A stretch of DNA of 64,000 nt, taken from assembly GCF_001421485.1 (NCBI RefSeq), contig NZ_LMKK01000003.1, forward strand, positions 620,001 to 684,000, in the 5' to 3' direction. Origin of the DNA: Agreia sp. Leaf210 (GTDB lineage: Bacteria; Actinomycetota; Actinomycetes; Actinomycetales; Microbacteriaceae). A model generated the notes under the pieces. The model ran no database searches. It was not told where the DNA came from and saw only the letters and a program-made list of their open reading frames with translations. Below are positions 54,515 through 63,209 of this stretch, one piece after another (within the stretch, counting starts at the first letter, position 1; every line of letters begins with the position of its first letter). A program made the translations under genes and the position numbers.

Positions 54515-56119
54515 GTGCCTGTGCTGAATGTTCAAGACCTCGAACTCCGGGTCGGCGCACGGGTACTCATGCAAGACGTGTCGTTCCGAGTCGCCGACGG
54601 CGACAAGATCGGCCTCGTCGGTCGAAACGGAGCCGGCAAGACCACGCTCACGAAGGTGCTGGCGGGCGAACAGCTGTCGAACGGCGGCAAGGTCGATCGC
54701 AACGGTGAGATCGGTTATCTCCCGCAGGACCCGCGCTCGGGAAACCCGGAAGACCTGGCGCGCACGCGCATCCTCGACGCCCGTGGGCTCGGACAGCTCG
54801 TGCTCGGCATGCAGCAGGCCACCACGGATATGGGAAGCTCAGACCCCAAGGTCAGCGCCGCAGGCATGACCAAGTACGGCAACCTGACCGACCGGTTCCT
54901 CGCCCTCGGCGGGTACGCGGCCGAGGCCGAGGCGGCGTCTATCGCCTCGAACCTCAACCTGCCCGATCGCATCCTCGATCAGCCGCTCTCCACTCTGTCC
55001 GGCGGGCAGCGTCGACGCATCGAGCTGGCCCGCATCCTGTTCTCTGACGCGCGCACCCTCATTCTCGATGAGCCGACGAACCACCTCGACGCCGACAGCG
55101 TCGTCTGGCTGCGCGAGTTCCTCAAGAACTACTCCGGCGGATTCATCGTGATCAGCCACGATATCGAGCTGGTCGGCGAGACGGTGAACCGGGTGTTCTA
55201 CCTCGATGCCAACCGCCAGGTCATCGACGTCTACAACATGAACTGGAAGAACTACCTCCGCCAGCGTGCGGCCGACGAAGAGCGACGCAAGAAAGAGCGC
55301 GTCAACGTCGAGAAGAAGGCATCGGTCCTGCAGCTGCAGGCCGCGAAGTTCGGCGCGAAGGCATCCAAGGCTGCGGCGGCCCACCAGATGGTCGCGCGAG
55401 CAGAGAAGATGCTGTCGGGCCTCGAGGAGGTGCGCGCCGTCGATCGCGTCGCCAAGCTGCGTTTCCCGACGCCCGCGCCGTGCGGACGAACCCCGCTCAT
55501 GGCGTCCAACCTCTCGAAGAGCTACGGATCGCTCGAGATCTTTGCAGCGGTCGATCTCGCGATCGACCGCGGCTCGAAGGTCGTGATCCTGGGTCTGAAC
55601 GGTGCAGGAAAGACCACGCTCCTGCGTATCCTCGGGGGCGCGGACAAGCCCGACACGGGGCAGATCGAGCCGGGCCACGGGCTGCGCATCGGCTACTACG
55701 CCCAGGAGCACGAGACCATCGACGTCAAGCGCAGCGTGCTCGAGAACATGGTGTCGTCGTCGCCGAACATCACCGAGATGGAGGCGCGGCGGGTTCTCGG
55801 ATCGTTCCTCTTCACCGGCGACGACTCGCACAAGCCCGCGGGAGTCCTCTCGGGTGGAGAGAAGACTCGACTCGCTCTGGCGATGATCGTCGTCTCCGGC
55901 GCCAACGTGCTGCTGCTCGACGAGCCCACGAACAACCTCGACCCGGCGAGCCGCGAAGAGATCCTCGACGCCCTGGCGCACTACGAGGGCGCCGTCGTTC
56001 TGGTCAGCCACGACGAAGGTGCCGTCGAGGCGCTCAACCCGGAGCGGGTGCTCATCTTGCCCGACGGGGTCGAAGATCACTGGAACAAGGACTACGCCGA
56101 CCTCATCTCGCTGGCCTGA
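54515..56119 (+). CDS. ABC-F family ribosome-associated ATPase
   Basis: This cytoplasmic protein has two ABC domains and no membrane segments, so it is a translation factor rather than a transporter. Walker A motifs GRNGAGKTT (near residue 37) and GLNGAGKTT (near 365) and signatures LSGGQRRRIEL and LSGGEKTRLAL are seen. The Lys/Arg/Ala-rich interdomain linker at about 245-310 would reach the peptidyl-transferase centre. Its 534 residues match the general actinobacterial ABC-F type; it lacks resistance-gene context, so a housekeeping role is likelier. GTG start. Confidence 0.93.
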   Translation: MPVLNVQDLELRVGARVLMQDVSFRVADGDKIGLVGRNGAGKTTLTKVLAGEQLSNGGKVDRNGEIGYLPQDPRSGNPEDLARTRILDARGLGQLVLGMQQATTDMGSSDPKVSAAGMTKYGNLTDRFLALGGYAAEAEAASIASNLNLPDRILDQPLSTLSGGQRRRIELARILFSDARTLILDEPTNHLDADSVVWLREFLKNYSGGFIVISHDIELVGETVNRVFYLDANRQVIDVYNMNWKNYLRQRAADEERRKKERVNVEKKASVLQLQAAKFGAKASKAAAAHQMVARAEKMLSGLEEVRAVDRVAKLRFPTPAPCGRTPLMASNLSKSYGSLEIFAAVDLAIDRGSKVVILGLNGAGKTTLLRILGGADKPDTGQIEPGHGLRIGYYAQEHETIDVKRSVLENMVSSSPNITEMEARRVLGSFLFTGDDSHKPAGVLSGGEKTRLALAMIVVSGANVLLLDEPTNNLDPASREEILDALAHYEGAVVLVSHDEGAVEALNPERVLILPDGVEDHWNKDYADLISLA

Positions 56120-56136
56120 CGCGCGGGCGTTCGACC

Positions 56137-56769
56137 CTAGCGGGCGACCTCGCTCTGCACGGCGAGTCCGGCGATGAGCAGAGATACTCCGAAGTCGAAC
56201 GAGTCGCGCTCCCCACGGGCTCGCTCCTCCGCATCCGACGGTTGTGCGCCCAGCGCGGCAGTGACCACGCCGAGGCTGTCCGCCTGCATTCTCTGCTGCT
56301 CGTGAGAGACATGACCGAGCAGAAAATGGAGAAAGGCCGCGGCTGCGGCTCGTTCGACGCGTTCGTCGAACTCGCCTAAGCGGATCGCGGCGGTGAATCT
56401 GCCGAGGGCTTCCCCCTTGCCGAGACCGAGCGCCTGCGAACTGAGAACGACCTCTGCGCCGTCTCGGAACGACAGCAGGGCGTCTCTCAGCGCTCGGGCT
56501 TCGATGCGCACGGCCGAGGCCCAGTCGGTCTCTCCGTCGCCCCTCGTGTGTGCGCGGTGCACGATGCGGTCCGATACGGCGGCGAGCAGCGTCTGCTTGT
56601 TCTCGAAGTGCCAATACAGAGCGCTCGGCTGCACATTCAACGTGGACGCCAGTCGCCGCATCGTCAGATCGGCCAGACCGTGTTCGTCGAGGATGGTCAG
56701 TGCCGCGTCGACGACGTCGATTCGGGAGTGTCGCTGTGATCTTGCCGAGGAGCGGGCATCAGTGGTCAT
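56137..56769 (-). CDS. bioQ: TetR-family regulator, BioQ-like
   Basis: The 210-residue repressor-type protein has an N-terminal helix-turn-helix (residues 22-62, with LTMRRLASTLNVQPSALYWH) and a variable ligand-binding C-terminus. It is divergent from bioY, and tandem 13-bp palindromes lie between. In corynebacteria and mycobacteria a TetR protein, BioQ, controls biotin genes through a similar 13-bp motif. The assignment rests on position and operator sequence. The ATG at 56769 was picked because the frame upstream passes through the shared promoter. It converges on the ABC-F gene, 17 nt apart. Confidence 0.8.
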   Translation of the reverse strand: MTTDARSSARSQRHSRIDVVDAALTILDEHGLADLTMRRLASTLNVQPSALYWHFENKQTLLAAVSDRIVHRAHTRGDGETDWASAVRIEARALRDALLSFRDGAEVVLSSQALGLGKGEALGRFTAAIRLGEFDERVERAAAAAFLHFLLGHVSHEQQRMQADSLGVVTAALGAQPSDAEERARGERDSFDFGVSLLIAGLAVQSEVAR

Positions 56770-56794
56770 CGTGGTCCCATCGTAGCAACTAACA

Positions 56795-56822
56795 TGAACG
56801 CTGTTCAGGTGAATGTTGTTCA
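56795..56822. promoter_or_regulatory. Tandem BioQ-type operators before bioY
   Basis: Site 1 (56795-56807) is the perfect palindrome TGAACGCTGTTCA. Site 2 (56810-56822) is TGAATGTTGTTCA with one mismatch. Centres are 15 bp apart. A -10-like TAACAT (56790-56795) abuts site 1, so binding would cover the start of bioY transcription. Confidence 0.75.
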
Positions 56823-56842
56823 GGACACGACGGAGGCGCAGA

Positions 56843-57421
56843 GTGGTCAAGCAGGCGGCATGGGACGTGCGTGATACGACGCGAGTAGCGGCTTTCGCCG
56901 CCCTCATCGCGGTTCTCGGTCTGCCTGGTGCGGTCCCCGTCTTCGGAGGAGCCGTTCCCATCACCTTGCAAACATTGGGCGTGATGCTGGCCGGAACGAT
57001 TCTCGGTCCCTGGCGCGGTGCGGCGGCAGTGCTCACACTCGACGTGCTGGTTCTGATCGGACTGCCTCTTCTGTCGGGCGGTCGGGGAGGTGCGGGCGTG
57101 TTCGTGGGTCCGACGGCGGGATATCTGGTCGGGTGGATTCTCGGCGCCTTTGTCATCGGCGCCATCTCCTTCGCCGGCTCGCTGAGGCCCACCTGGTGGC
57201 GCACCGCAGCAGCCTGTATCACGGGCGGCATCGTTGTCGTCTATGCGTGTGGGATTCCGGTACAAGCCCTGGTGATCCGGCTTCCCCTCGCCCAGACAGC
57301 GCTGACCAGCGTCGTCTTCCTTCCGGGCGACCTCGTCAAGGTCGTACTCGCCACCGCCATCACCCTCACGCTGTGGCGCGCATACCCGCGCGCGTTCAGC
57401 CGCAGAGTCATCAACCGATGA
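56843..57421 (+). CDS. bioY: Biotin ECF transporter S component BioY
   Basis: BioY binds biotin in the membrane and couples to an energising module. The 192-residue protein has about six helices. It carries the family loops VPITLQTLGVMLAG (near residues 36-49) and GGRGGAGVFVGPTAGYLVG (near 80-98) that bind biotin. The GTG at 56843 has GGAGG 6 nt upstream; an in-frame ATG at 56813 lies inside operator 2 and is unlikely. It overlaps bioM as ATGA. Confidence 0.95.
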   Translation: MVKQAAWDVRDTTRVAAFAALIAVLGLPGAVPVFGGAVPITLQTLGVMLAGTILGPWRGAAAVLTLDVLVLIGLPLLSGGRGGAGVFVGPTAGYLVGWILGAFVIGAISFAGSLRPTWWRTAAACITGGIVVVYACGIPVQALVIRLPLAQTALTSVVFLPGDLVKVVLATAITLTLWRAYPRAFSRRVINR

Positions 57422-58110
57422 ACCCTGATCGTCTCATCTCGTTTCGCGCCGTCTCCGTCGACTTCGACACCAGAACCGCCCTCGAGGACGTCTCCGTCGC
57501 CCTCGATCACAGGCGCATCGCCGTCATCGGGTCGAACGGATCTGGCAAGTCGACCTTCGCGCGTCTGCTCAACGGCTTGGCCTCCGCGAGCAGCGGCGAG
57601 GTGCGCGTGCACGGAATCGACCCTCTCCGCCAGGGTAGGTTGCTGAGGCGTCGTGTGGGATTCATCTTCAGCAATCCCGACAGTCAGATCGTGATGCCGA
57701 CGGTCACAGAAGACATCGCATTCTCGCTTCGAGGTCGCGGGCTGTCTCGAACGGAGGTCGACGAACGCGTGTCGCACACGATGGACACGTACGGTCTCGC
57801 CGGCCACGCCGACTCTCCCGCGCACAGTCTGTCGGGCGGCCAGAAGCAGCTCCTGGCACTGAGCTCGGTTCTCGTGAGCGAGCCAGAACTCGTCGTCGCC
57901 GACGAGCCCACGGCCCTGCTCGACGCCGCGAACACTCGGCGTATCGGCGATCACCTGCTCGATCGGATGCCCCAGCAGCTCGTCCTCGTCACGCACGACC
58001 TGCGCCTCGCGGCACGCTGCGACGTCGCGGTGTGGTTCGACCAGGGCCGCGTGGTCGGATGTGGCGATGCCCACTCTGTCATCGAGGACTACGAGAGGAG
58101 TCACGGATGA
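57418..58110 (+). CDS. bioM: Biotin ECF transporter ATPase BioM
   Basis: This is the ATP-hydrolysing subunit of the BioMNY importer. Its 230 residues have Walker A GSNGSGKST near 37, the Q-loop region SNPDSQIV near 84, signature LSGGQKQLLAL near 139 and Walker B LVVADEPTALLD near 159 with the switch His in LVTHD. The start overlaps bioY, the stop overlaps bioN as ATGA, and an upstream ORF extension is inside bioY. Confidence 0.95.
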   Translation: MNPDRLISFRAVSVDFDTRTALEDVSVALDHRRIAVIGSNGSGKSTFARLLNGLASASSGEVRVHGIDPLRQGRLLRRRVGFIFSNPDSQIVMPTVTEDIAFSLRGRGLSRTEVDERVSHTMDTYGLAGHADSPAHSLSGGQKQLLALSSVLVSEPELVVADEPTALLDAANTRRIGDHLLDRMPQQLVLVTHDLRLAARCDVAVWFDQGRVVGCGDAHSVIEDYERSHG

Positions 58111-58706
58111 TCAGCGCGTACCGGTCGGGTACGAGTCCTGTGCACCGGATGCCGACGGGCATCAAGCTGATCAGCTTCATCGGGATGTCTCTCGTCGTCG
58201 CCGCGGCCGTGACCGATCTGTGGCAGGTCGTCGCCGCACTGACCTTCGTGATGACGGCCTACGCGTTGGCCGGGCTCGATGCGCGGGTGCTGACGGGTCA
58301 GGTTCTCGCGGTCAGGTGGGTCATCGTCTTTATGCTCGTGCCCCAGCTGCTCTTCCTCCCCGCACTCGTCGCCGCCTCCAATACCGCGCGTGTGGCGTTG
58401 ATCATCGTCCTTGCCGCCCTGTTCACCATCACGACGCGCGTCCCCGACCTTCTCGATGCTGTCGAACGCGCACTGGTGCCGCTCCGCAGGTTCGGAGTCC
58501 GGCCCGAGGGCGTAGCGCTCGCTCTGGCCCTGACAATCACGTCGATTCCCGTGCTCGCAGGTTTCGCCTCGACGATTCGGGATGCCCAACGGGCCCGAGG
58601 CATTCCCGCTCATCGTGTGAGCTTCGCCGTTCCGCTCCTCATCATGTCGCTGAAACACGCCGACGATCTTGCAGACGCCGTGAGCGCGCGGGGAATCAAA
58701 CCGTGA
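58107..58706 (+). CDS. bioN: Biotin ECF transporter T component BioN
   Basis: This is the membrane coupling subunit. The 199-residue protein has about five helices and the two EcfT coupling motifs AQRARGI (near residue 160) and SARGI (near the end), which dock onto the ATPase. The ATG overlaps the bioM stop. The stop overlaps the next gene as GTGA. Confidence 0.94.
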   Translation: MISAYRSGTSPVHRMPTGIKLISFIGMSLVVAAAVTDLWQVVAALTFVMTAYALAGLDARVLTGQVLAVRWVIVFMLVPQLLFLPALVAASNTARVALIIVLAALFTITTRVPDLLDAVERALVPLRRFGVRPEGVALALALTITSIPVLAGFASTIRDAQRARGIPAHRVSFAVPLLIMSLKHADDLADAVSARGIKP

Positions 58707-59014
58707 AGGTCTGGGGCCAGACGGTAGACGACGAGACGCGTTGCGTGCACTACCGATCGGCGAAAGACATCGTCGCCATCAAGTTCGCCTGCTGCGGCCG
58801 GTACTATCCGTGTCATCTCTGTCACGAAGAAGCGGAGACCCATCGGGCACGGCAGTGGTCGCTCCGGGAGCGAGGCACGAAGGCCATTCTCTGCGGAGCG
58901 TGCGAGACGGAGCTCTCGATCGTCGACTACCTCGCGACGGATCGGTGCCCTTCCTGCTCTGCGCTCTTCAACGAACGCTGCAGCCTGCATGCACACCTCT
59001 ACTTCGAGATGTAG
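58703..59014 (+). CDS. CHY zinc-finger protein coupled to bioYMN
   Basis: The 103-residue protein is nearly all metal-binding module. It has CVHY at 14-17, CC at 30-31, PCHLCH at 36-41, His47, CGAC at 64-67, CPSC at about 81-84 and Cys/His pairs at the end (CSLHAH). This CHY-type zinc finger appears alone in some bacteria and in eukaryotic Hot13 and Pirh2. The GTG start overlaps bioN (GTGA), so it is translated with the biotin importer, and its 3' end overlaps the convergent SURF1 gene by 16 nt. Function unknown. Confidence 0.88.
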   Translation: MKVWGQTVDDETRCVHYRSAKDIVAIKFACCGRYYPCHLCHEEAETHRARQWSLRERGTKAILCGACETELSIVDYLATDRCPSCSALFNERCSLHAHLYFEM

Positions 59015-59853
59015 GTCGACCGATCGATCAACTCGTCTTCGATGTCGTTGTCGCTCTTCGCCTTGGCCTTGCGACGCCGCTCACGCTCGGCCGCCCGTTC
59101 CATCTCATCCGGGTCGCCGGCGTTCAGAGAACGGTATTCCTGCCGGGCCGCGTAACCGAGGCCGAGGAATCCGAGCAGGGCGAAGACGAACCATTGGAAG
59201 GCGTAGGACAGGTGCGGACCCTCGTCCTCCGGCGGACGCGTCTCGAGCTGGCCCGTGTCTGACGACGGCGACTCTGTGGCCAGGTCGCCGTATGCTCCCG
59301 TGTAGGTGGGCTGGTCGAGCTGCTCGGCGATCGTCGGAAGATCGATCGACGGAATCTCGCCGGCGGCAGCCGACCTTCCCTCGAGCTTCGGCTCGCTGGC
59401 CTTCAACCTGGCGACGACGGTGACCTCGCCCTGGGGAGCCGAGGGGACGACATCCGGTTTGTCCTGCTCCTGGCCGGTCGGAAGCCAGCCCCGGTCGACG
59501 ATGAAGACAGAGCCGTCGTCGAGCCGGAACGGCACGAGGAGCTCGAATCCGGGTTGCCCGCCCGACGGGCGATTGCGCACCAGCAGCTGCTCTGACTCGA
59601 GGTACGAACCCGTGAGGGAGACGGTCGCCCACTTCTGCGACTCGTCGAAGGAACCCAGGCCGTCGAGCACATCCGTCACAGGCCGGGGCGCGGCGTCGTA
59701 GTTCGCCGCGACGCGATTATTCTCAGCGAGCGCATCGGCCCTTCTGGCCAGTTGCCAGCATCCGAGCAGCACGCACACGAGCGCGAAGACCACCGTCAGC
59801 GCGAGGTATCCACCCCAGCGCGAGGTGAGAAGGAACCGCCAGCCGGTGTTCAC
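58999..59853 (-). CDS. SURF1-family cytochrome oxidase assembly protein
   Basis: SURF1 helps insert heme A into cytochrome c oxidase subunit I, which fits with ctaA and ctaB elsewhere in the window. The 284-residue protein has two transmembrane helices (about 16-36 and 222-242), with a soluble external domain between. It carries the signature PHLSYAFQWFVFA near 216-228 and the internal RGWLP motif near 119. A charged cytoplasmic tail ends it. Its start overlaps the stop of the small gene upstream. Confidence 0.93.
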   Translation of the reverse strand: MNTGWRFLLTSRWGGYLALTVVFALVCVLLGCWQLARRADALAENNRVAANYDAAPRPVTDVLDGLGSFDESQKWATVSLTGSYLESEQLLVRNRPSGGQPGFELLVPFRLDDGSVFIVDRGWLPTGQEQDKPDVVPSAPQGEVTVVARLKASEPKLEGRSAAAGEIPSIDLPTIAEQLDQPTYTGAYGDLATESPSSDTGQLETRPPEDEGPHLSYAFQWFVFALLGFLGLGYAARQEYRSLNAGDPDEMERAAERERRRKAKAKSDNDIEDELIDRSTYISK

Positions 59854-60077
59854 GCCGTACCCCGGGCATCCGCCTCGGCCAGAACCTCGAGCGGAAAATC
59901 ACGGGCGGCGAGGAACTCGCGGAGGAACGAGACGTGCTCGTCGCACGCCAGCCAGATCTTGCGCCTGGTCTCGTCGTGGATCTTCGGGTTGCGCCACTCG
60001 ATGCGCCAGTCGGATGCTGCGCGGCACCCCGCGCGGGAACACTCCGAGCCCGTCGGCTCGAGTCCGAGGCCGATCAT
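59850..60077 (-). CDS. Conserved small hypothetical protein (75 aa)
   Basis: The protein is basic and tryptophan-containing with three cysteines (CSRAGC near residues 13-18 and Cys in WLACDEH near 45) plus nearby histidines, which may form a metal site. Homologues are common in Microbacteriaceae and are sometimes labelled by mistake as acetone carboxylase. It is coupled on both sides: ATGA with DUF3099 upstream, and 4 nt overlap with SURF1 downstream. Function unknown. Confidence 0.75.
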   Translation of the reverse strand: MIGLGLEPTGSECSRAGCRAASDWRIEWRNPKIHDETRRKIWLACDEHVSFLREFLAARDFPLEVLAEADARGTA

Positions 60078-60367
60078 TCCGGCCGACCGCCGAAATCACG
60101 GGGAGGCCGCGCTCCCGGAATGGCGACGACACCGCCCGGACGGTTCACGACGGATTTCGTGGGGGAGCCGACGTTGGCCAGCACGACAGCGAAATAGGGG
60201 AGCACGATGGCACCGATCGCCGGCAGGATCAGCCACCAGCCGTGCACGAAGAGCATCAGCACGATGCAGATGATGCGGATGGTCATGGCGATGCCGTACT
60301 TGATCATGCGCGTGCGGCGCTCATCGCCCGGCGAAGGCGGGAGATCGGTGATCGACTGCTGTTTCAT
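60074..60367 (-). CDS. DUF3099 membrane protein
   Basis: The 97-residue protein has an SITDLPPSPGDERRTRMIKY N-terminus and two transmembrane helices (about 27-45 and 48-66), which is the DUF3099 signature of actinobacteria. The ATG at 60367 matches the family N-terminus; the longer frame to 60568 runs over the fabG promoter. A -10-like TAGGCT lies at 60414-60409 on the minus strand. It begins a DUF3099, 75-aa protein, SURF1 transcript. Function unknown. Confidence 0.85.
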   Translation of the reverse strand: MKQQSITDLPPSPGDERRTRMIKYGIAMTIRIICIVLMLFVHGWWLILPAIGAIVLPYFAVVLANVGSPTKSVVNRPGGVVAIPGARPPRDFGGRPE

Positions 60368-60409
60368 GCGCTCGTCTATTCGGGTTCGATGGCCGGAAGG
60401 CTGCACTAA

Positions 60410-61192
<783 letters not shown>

Positions 61193-61207
61193 TCGACCGA
61201 CGCGGCT

Positions 61208-61921
61208 TCAGCCTCGCAGACCCAGGGCAGGAAGAACCTGGCTCAGGTCGCGATCGCTGATGGCCACGTTCGCCGAGCGGCGAACGACCGGCCGTGCATC
61301 GAAGGCGACCGATAGGCCCGCCGTCTTCATCATCTGCAGGTCGTTCGCGCCGTCTCCGACGGCCACCGTGCGTGATCGAGGAACGCCGTAGGCAGAAGCC
61401 CACTCGACGAGCGCGGAGGCCTTGGCCTCTGCATCGATCACCGGACCGAGGACGGCACCGGTGAGTCGTCCCTCGCGCACGTCGAGCCTGTTCGCCCTCC
61501 AGAAGTCGAGCCCCACGTCGCCGGCGAGCTCATCGAGCAACTCGTGGAACCCTCCCGAGACGACTCCCACCACGCTGTCATTCGCGTGCAGGGTGTCGAT
61601 CATCTGCTGAGCCCCGGGCGTGAGCCTGATCTGCTGGGCGATGTCAGGCAGCTGCGCCACGTCGAGGCCCTCGAGGGTAGCAACGCGCGAACGCAGACTC
61701 TGCTCGAAATCGAGCTCTCCGCTCATGGCGCGCTCGGTGATCTCCGCGACCTCGGCGAAACTCCCCGCGGCCTGCGCGAGCATCTCGATGACCTCGTTCT
61801 CGATGAGCGTCGAGTCGACGTCGAGCACGACGAGGAAACGAGCAGCGTCGTGAGACGCGATGCGTGAATCTATCGGTTGGCGGCCCGGGCTGTGCAGAAC
61901 TGCCTCCGATGTCAGACTCAT
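61208..61921 (-). CDS. serB: Phosphoserine phosphatase
   Basis: This HAD-family enzyme makes serine from phosphoserine. The 237-residue protein has no ACT domain. Motif I DVDSTLIE is near residues 33-40, motif II SGGF near 123, the Lys motif near 170 and motif [12 protein letters not shown] near 189. The start at 61921 overlaps the glgC stop as ATGA. The longer frame to 62290 is inside glgC and is rejected. Confidence 0.95.
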   Translation of the reverse strand: MSLTSEAVLHSPGRQPIDSRIASHDAARFLVVLDVDSTLIENEVIEMLAQAAGSFAEVAEITERAMSGELDFEQSLRSRVATLEGLDVAQLPDIAQQIRLTPGAQQMIDTLHANDSVVGVVSGGFHELLDELAGDVGLDFWRANRLDVREGRLTGAVLGPVIDAEAKASALVEWASAYGVPRSRTVAVGDGANDLQMMKTAGLSVAFDARPVVRRSANVAISDRDLSQVLPALGLRG

Positions 61922-63162
61922 GGCTCTACTCGGATTCCCTTTCCCACGACCGTGATGCCCGAGTCGGTCACGGTGAATCCGCGCTCTCGATCTCGCGCCG
62001 CATCCGTGCCCACCTGAGCCCCGGCCGCGACCACCACGTTCTTGTCCAGAATAGCCCGCTTGACGATGGCGCCCGGCTCGATGTGCACGCGGTCGAACAG
62101 CACCGAATCCTGCACGAGGGCCTCGGACTCGATGGTCGACCACGGGCCCACCACGCTGCCCTCGACCCGAGCACCGGAGATGAGGCAGCCCAGCGACACG
62201 AGCGACCCGAGCGTGGTGCCGGTGTTGCCCTTCGCATCCCGCACGAATTTCGCCGGCGGCGAGTTGAGCTGCTGGGTGAAGATCGGCCACTCGCGGTTGT
62301 AGAGGTTGAAGATCGGCAGTGCCGAGATCAGATCCTGGTGGGCGTCGTAGAACGAATCGATCGTTCCCACGTCGCGCCAGTAGTAGCGATCGCGGTCTGT
62401 CGCTCCCGGCACCTCGTTGCGCTGGAGGTCGTACACGCCGGCCAGTCCGCGCTCGACGAAGTCGGGAATGATGTCGCCACCCATGTCGTGGCTCGAGTCG
62501 GGCTTCTCGCCGTCACGGATGACAGCCTCGATGAGCATGTCCGCGTCGAACACGTAGTTGCCCATCGAGGCCAGAACCTCGCCTGGGGAGTCGAGCAGGC
62601 CCTTGGCATTCGTGGGCTTCTCGAGGAACTCGGAGATCTTCGTGGGGTCGTCGTCGGATGTCTGGATGACGCCGAACTGGTCGGAGAGTTCGATCGGCTG
62701 GCGGATCGCGGCCACGGTCGCACCCAGGCCCGACTTGATGTGCGCGTCGACCATCTGCTCGAAGTCCATGCGGTACACGTGGTCGGCGCCGACGACGACC
62801 ACGATGTCGGGTCGCTCGTCGCCGATCAGGTTGAGGCTCTGCAAGATAGCGTCCGCGGAGCCCGCGAACCACCGCTTGCCCAGGCGCTGCTGAGCCGGAA
62901 CCGATGCGACATAGGAATCGAGCATCATCGGCAGCCGCCACGTCTGGGAGACGTGCCGGTCGAGGCTGTGCGACTTGTACTGGGTGAGCACCACGATCTG
63001 CCGCAGGCCGGAATTCACCAGGTTCGACAGAGCGAAATCGATGAGCCGATAGCTGCCGCCGAACGGAACGCCGGGCTTTGCCCGGTCTGCGGTGAGCGGC
63101 ATAAGACGCTTACCCTCTCCGCCGGCGAGGACGATGCCAAAAATCTTCTTCGATGCTGCCAT
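61918..63162 (-). CDS. glgC: Glucose-1-phosphate adenylyltransferase
   Basis: This makes ADP-glucose for glycogen. Its 414 residues include the nucleotide-binding [17 protein letters not shown] near 14-30, [14 protein letters not shown] near 34, the [10 protein letters not shown] catalytic Asp near 134 and a C-terminal left-handed beta-helix. It diverges from glgA with 47 nt between the starts, a standard glgC-glgA head-to-head pair. It is coupled to serB downstream. Confidence 0.97.
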   Translation of the reverse strand: MAASKKIFGIVLAGGEGKRLMPLTADRAKPGVPFGGSYRLIDFALSNLVNSGLRQIVVLTQYKSHSLDRHVSQTWRLPMMLDSYVASVPAQQRLGKRWFAGSADAILQSLNLIGDERPDIVVVVGADHVYRMDFEQMVDAHIKSGLGATVAAIRQPIELSDQFGVIQTSDDDPTKISEFLEKPTNAKGLLDSPGEVLASMGNYVFDADMLIEAVIRDGEKPDSSHDMGGDIIPDFVERGLAGVYDLQRNEVPGATDRDRYYWRDVGTIDSFYDAHQDLISALPIFNLYNREWPIFTQQLNSPPAKFVRDAKGNTGTTLGSLVSLGCLISGARVEGSVVGPWSTIESEALVQDSVLFDRVHIEPGAIVKRAILDKNVVVAAGAQVGTDAARDRERGFTVTDSGITVVGKGIRVEP

Positions 63163-63168
63163 GCACTA

Positions 63169-63174
63169 ACAGTA
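63169..63174 (-). promoter_or_regulatory. -10 box TACTGT, leaderless glgC
   Basis: On the minus strand TACTGT ends 6 nt before the glgC ATG. With the glgA box at 63197 the two promoters share 22 bp. Confidence 0.5.
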
Positions 63175-63196
63175 GAGCCTCGGCGGAGGACTGTAC

Positions 63197-63202
63197 TACG
63201 TT
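63197..63202 (+). promoter_or_regulatory. -10 box TACGTT, leaderless glgA
   Basis: TACGTT ends 7 nt before the glgA GTG at 63210, with no ribosome-binding site between. Confidence 0.45.
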
Positions 63203-63209
63203 CATAGCT

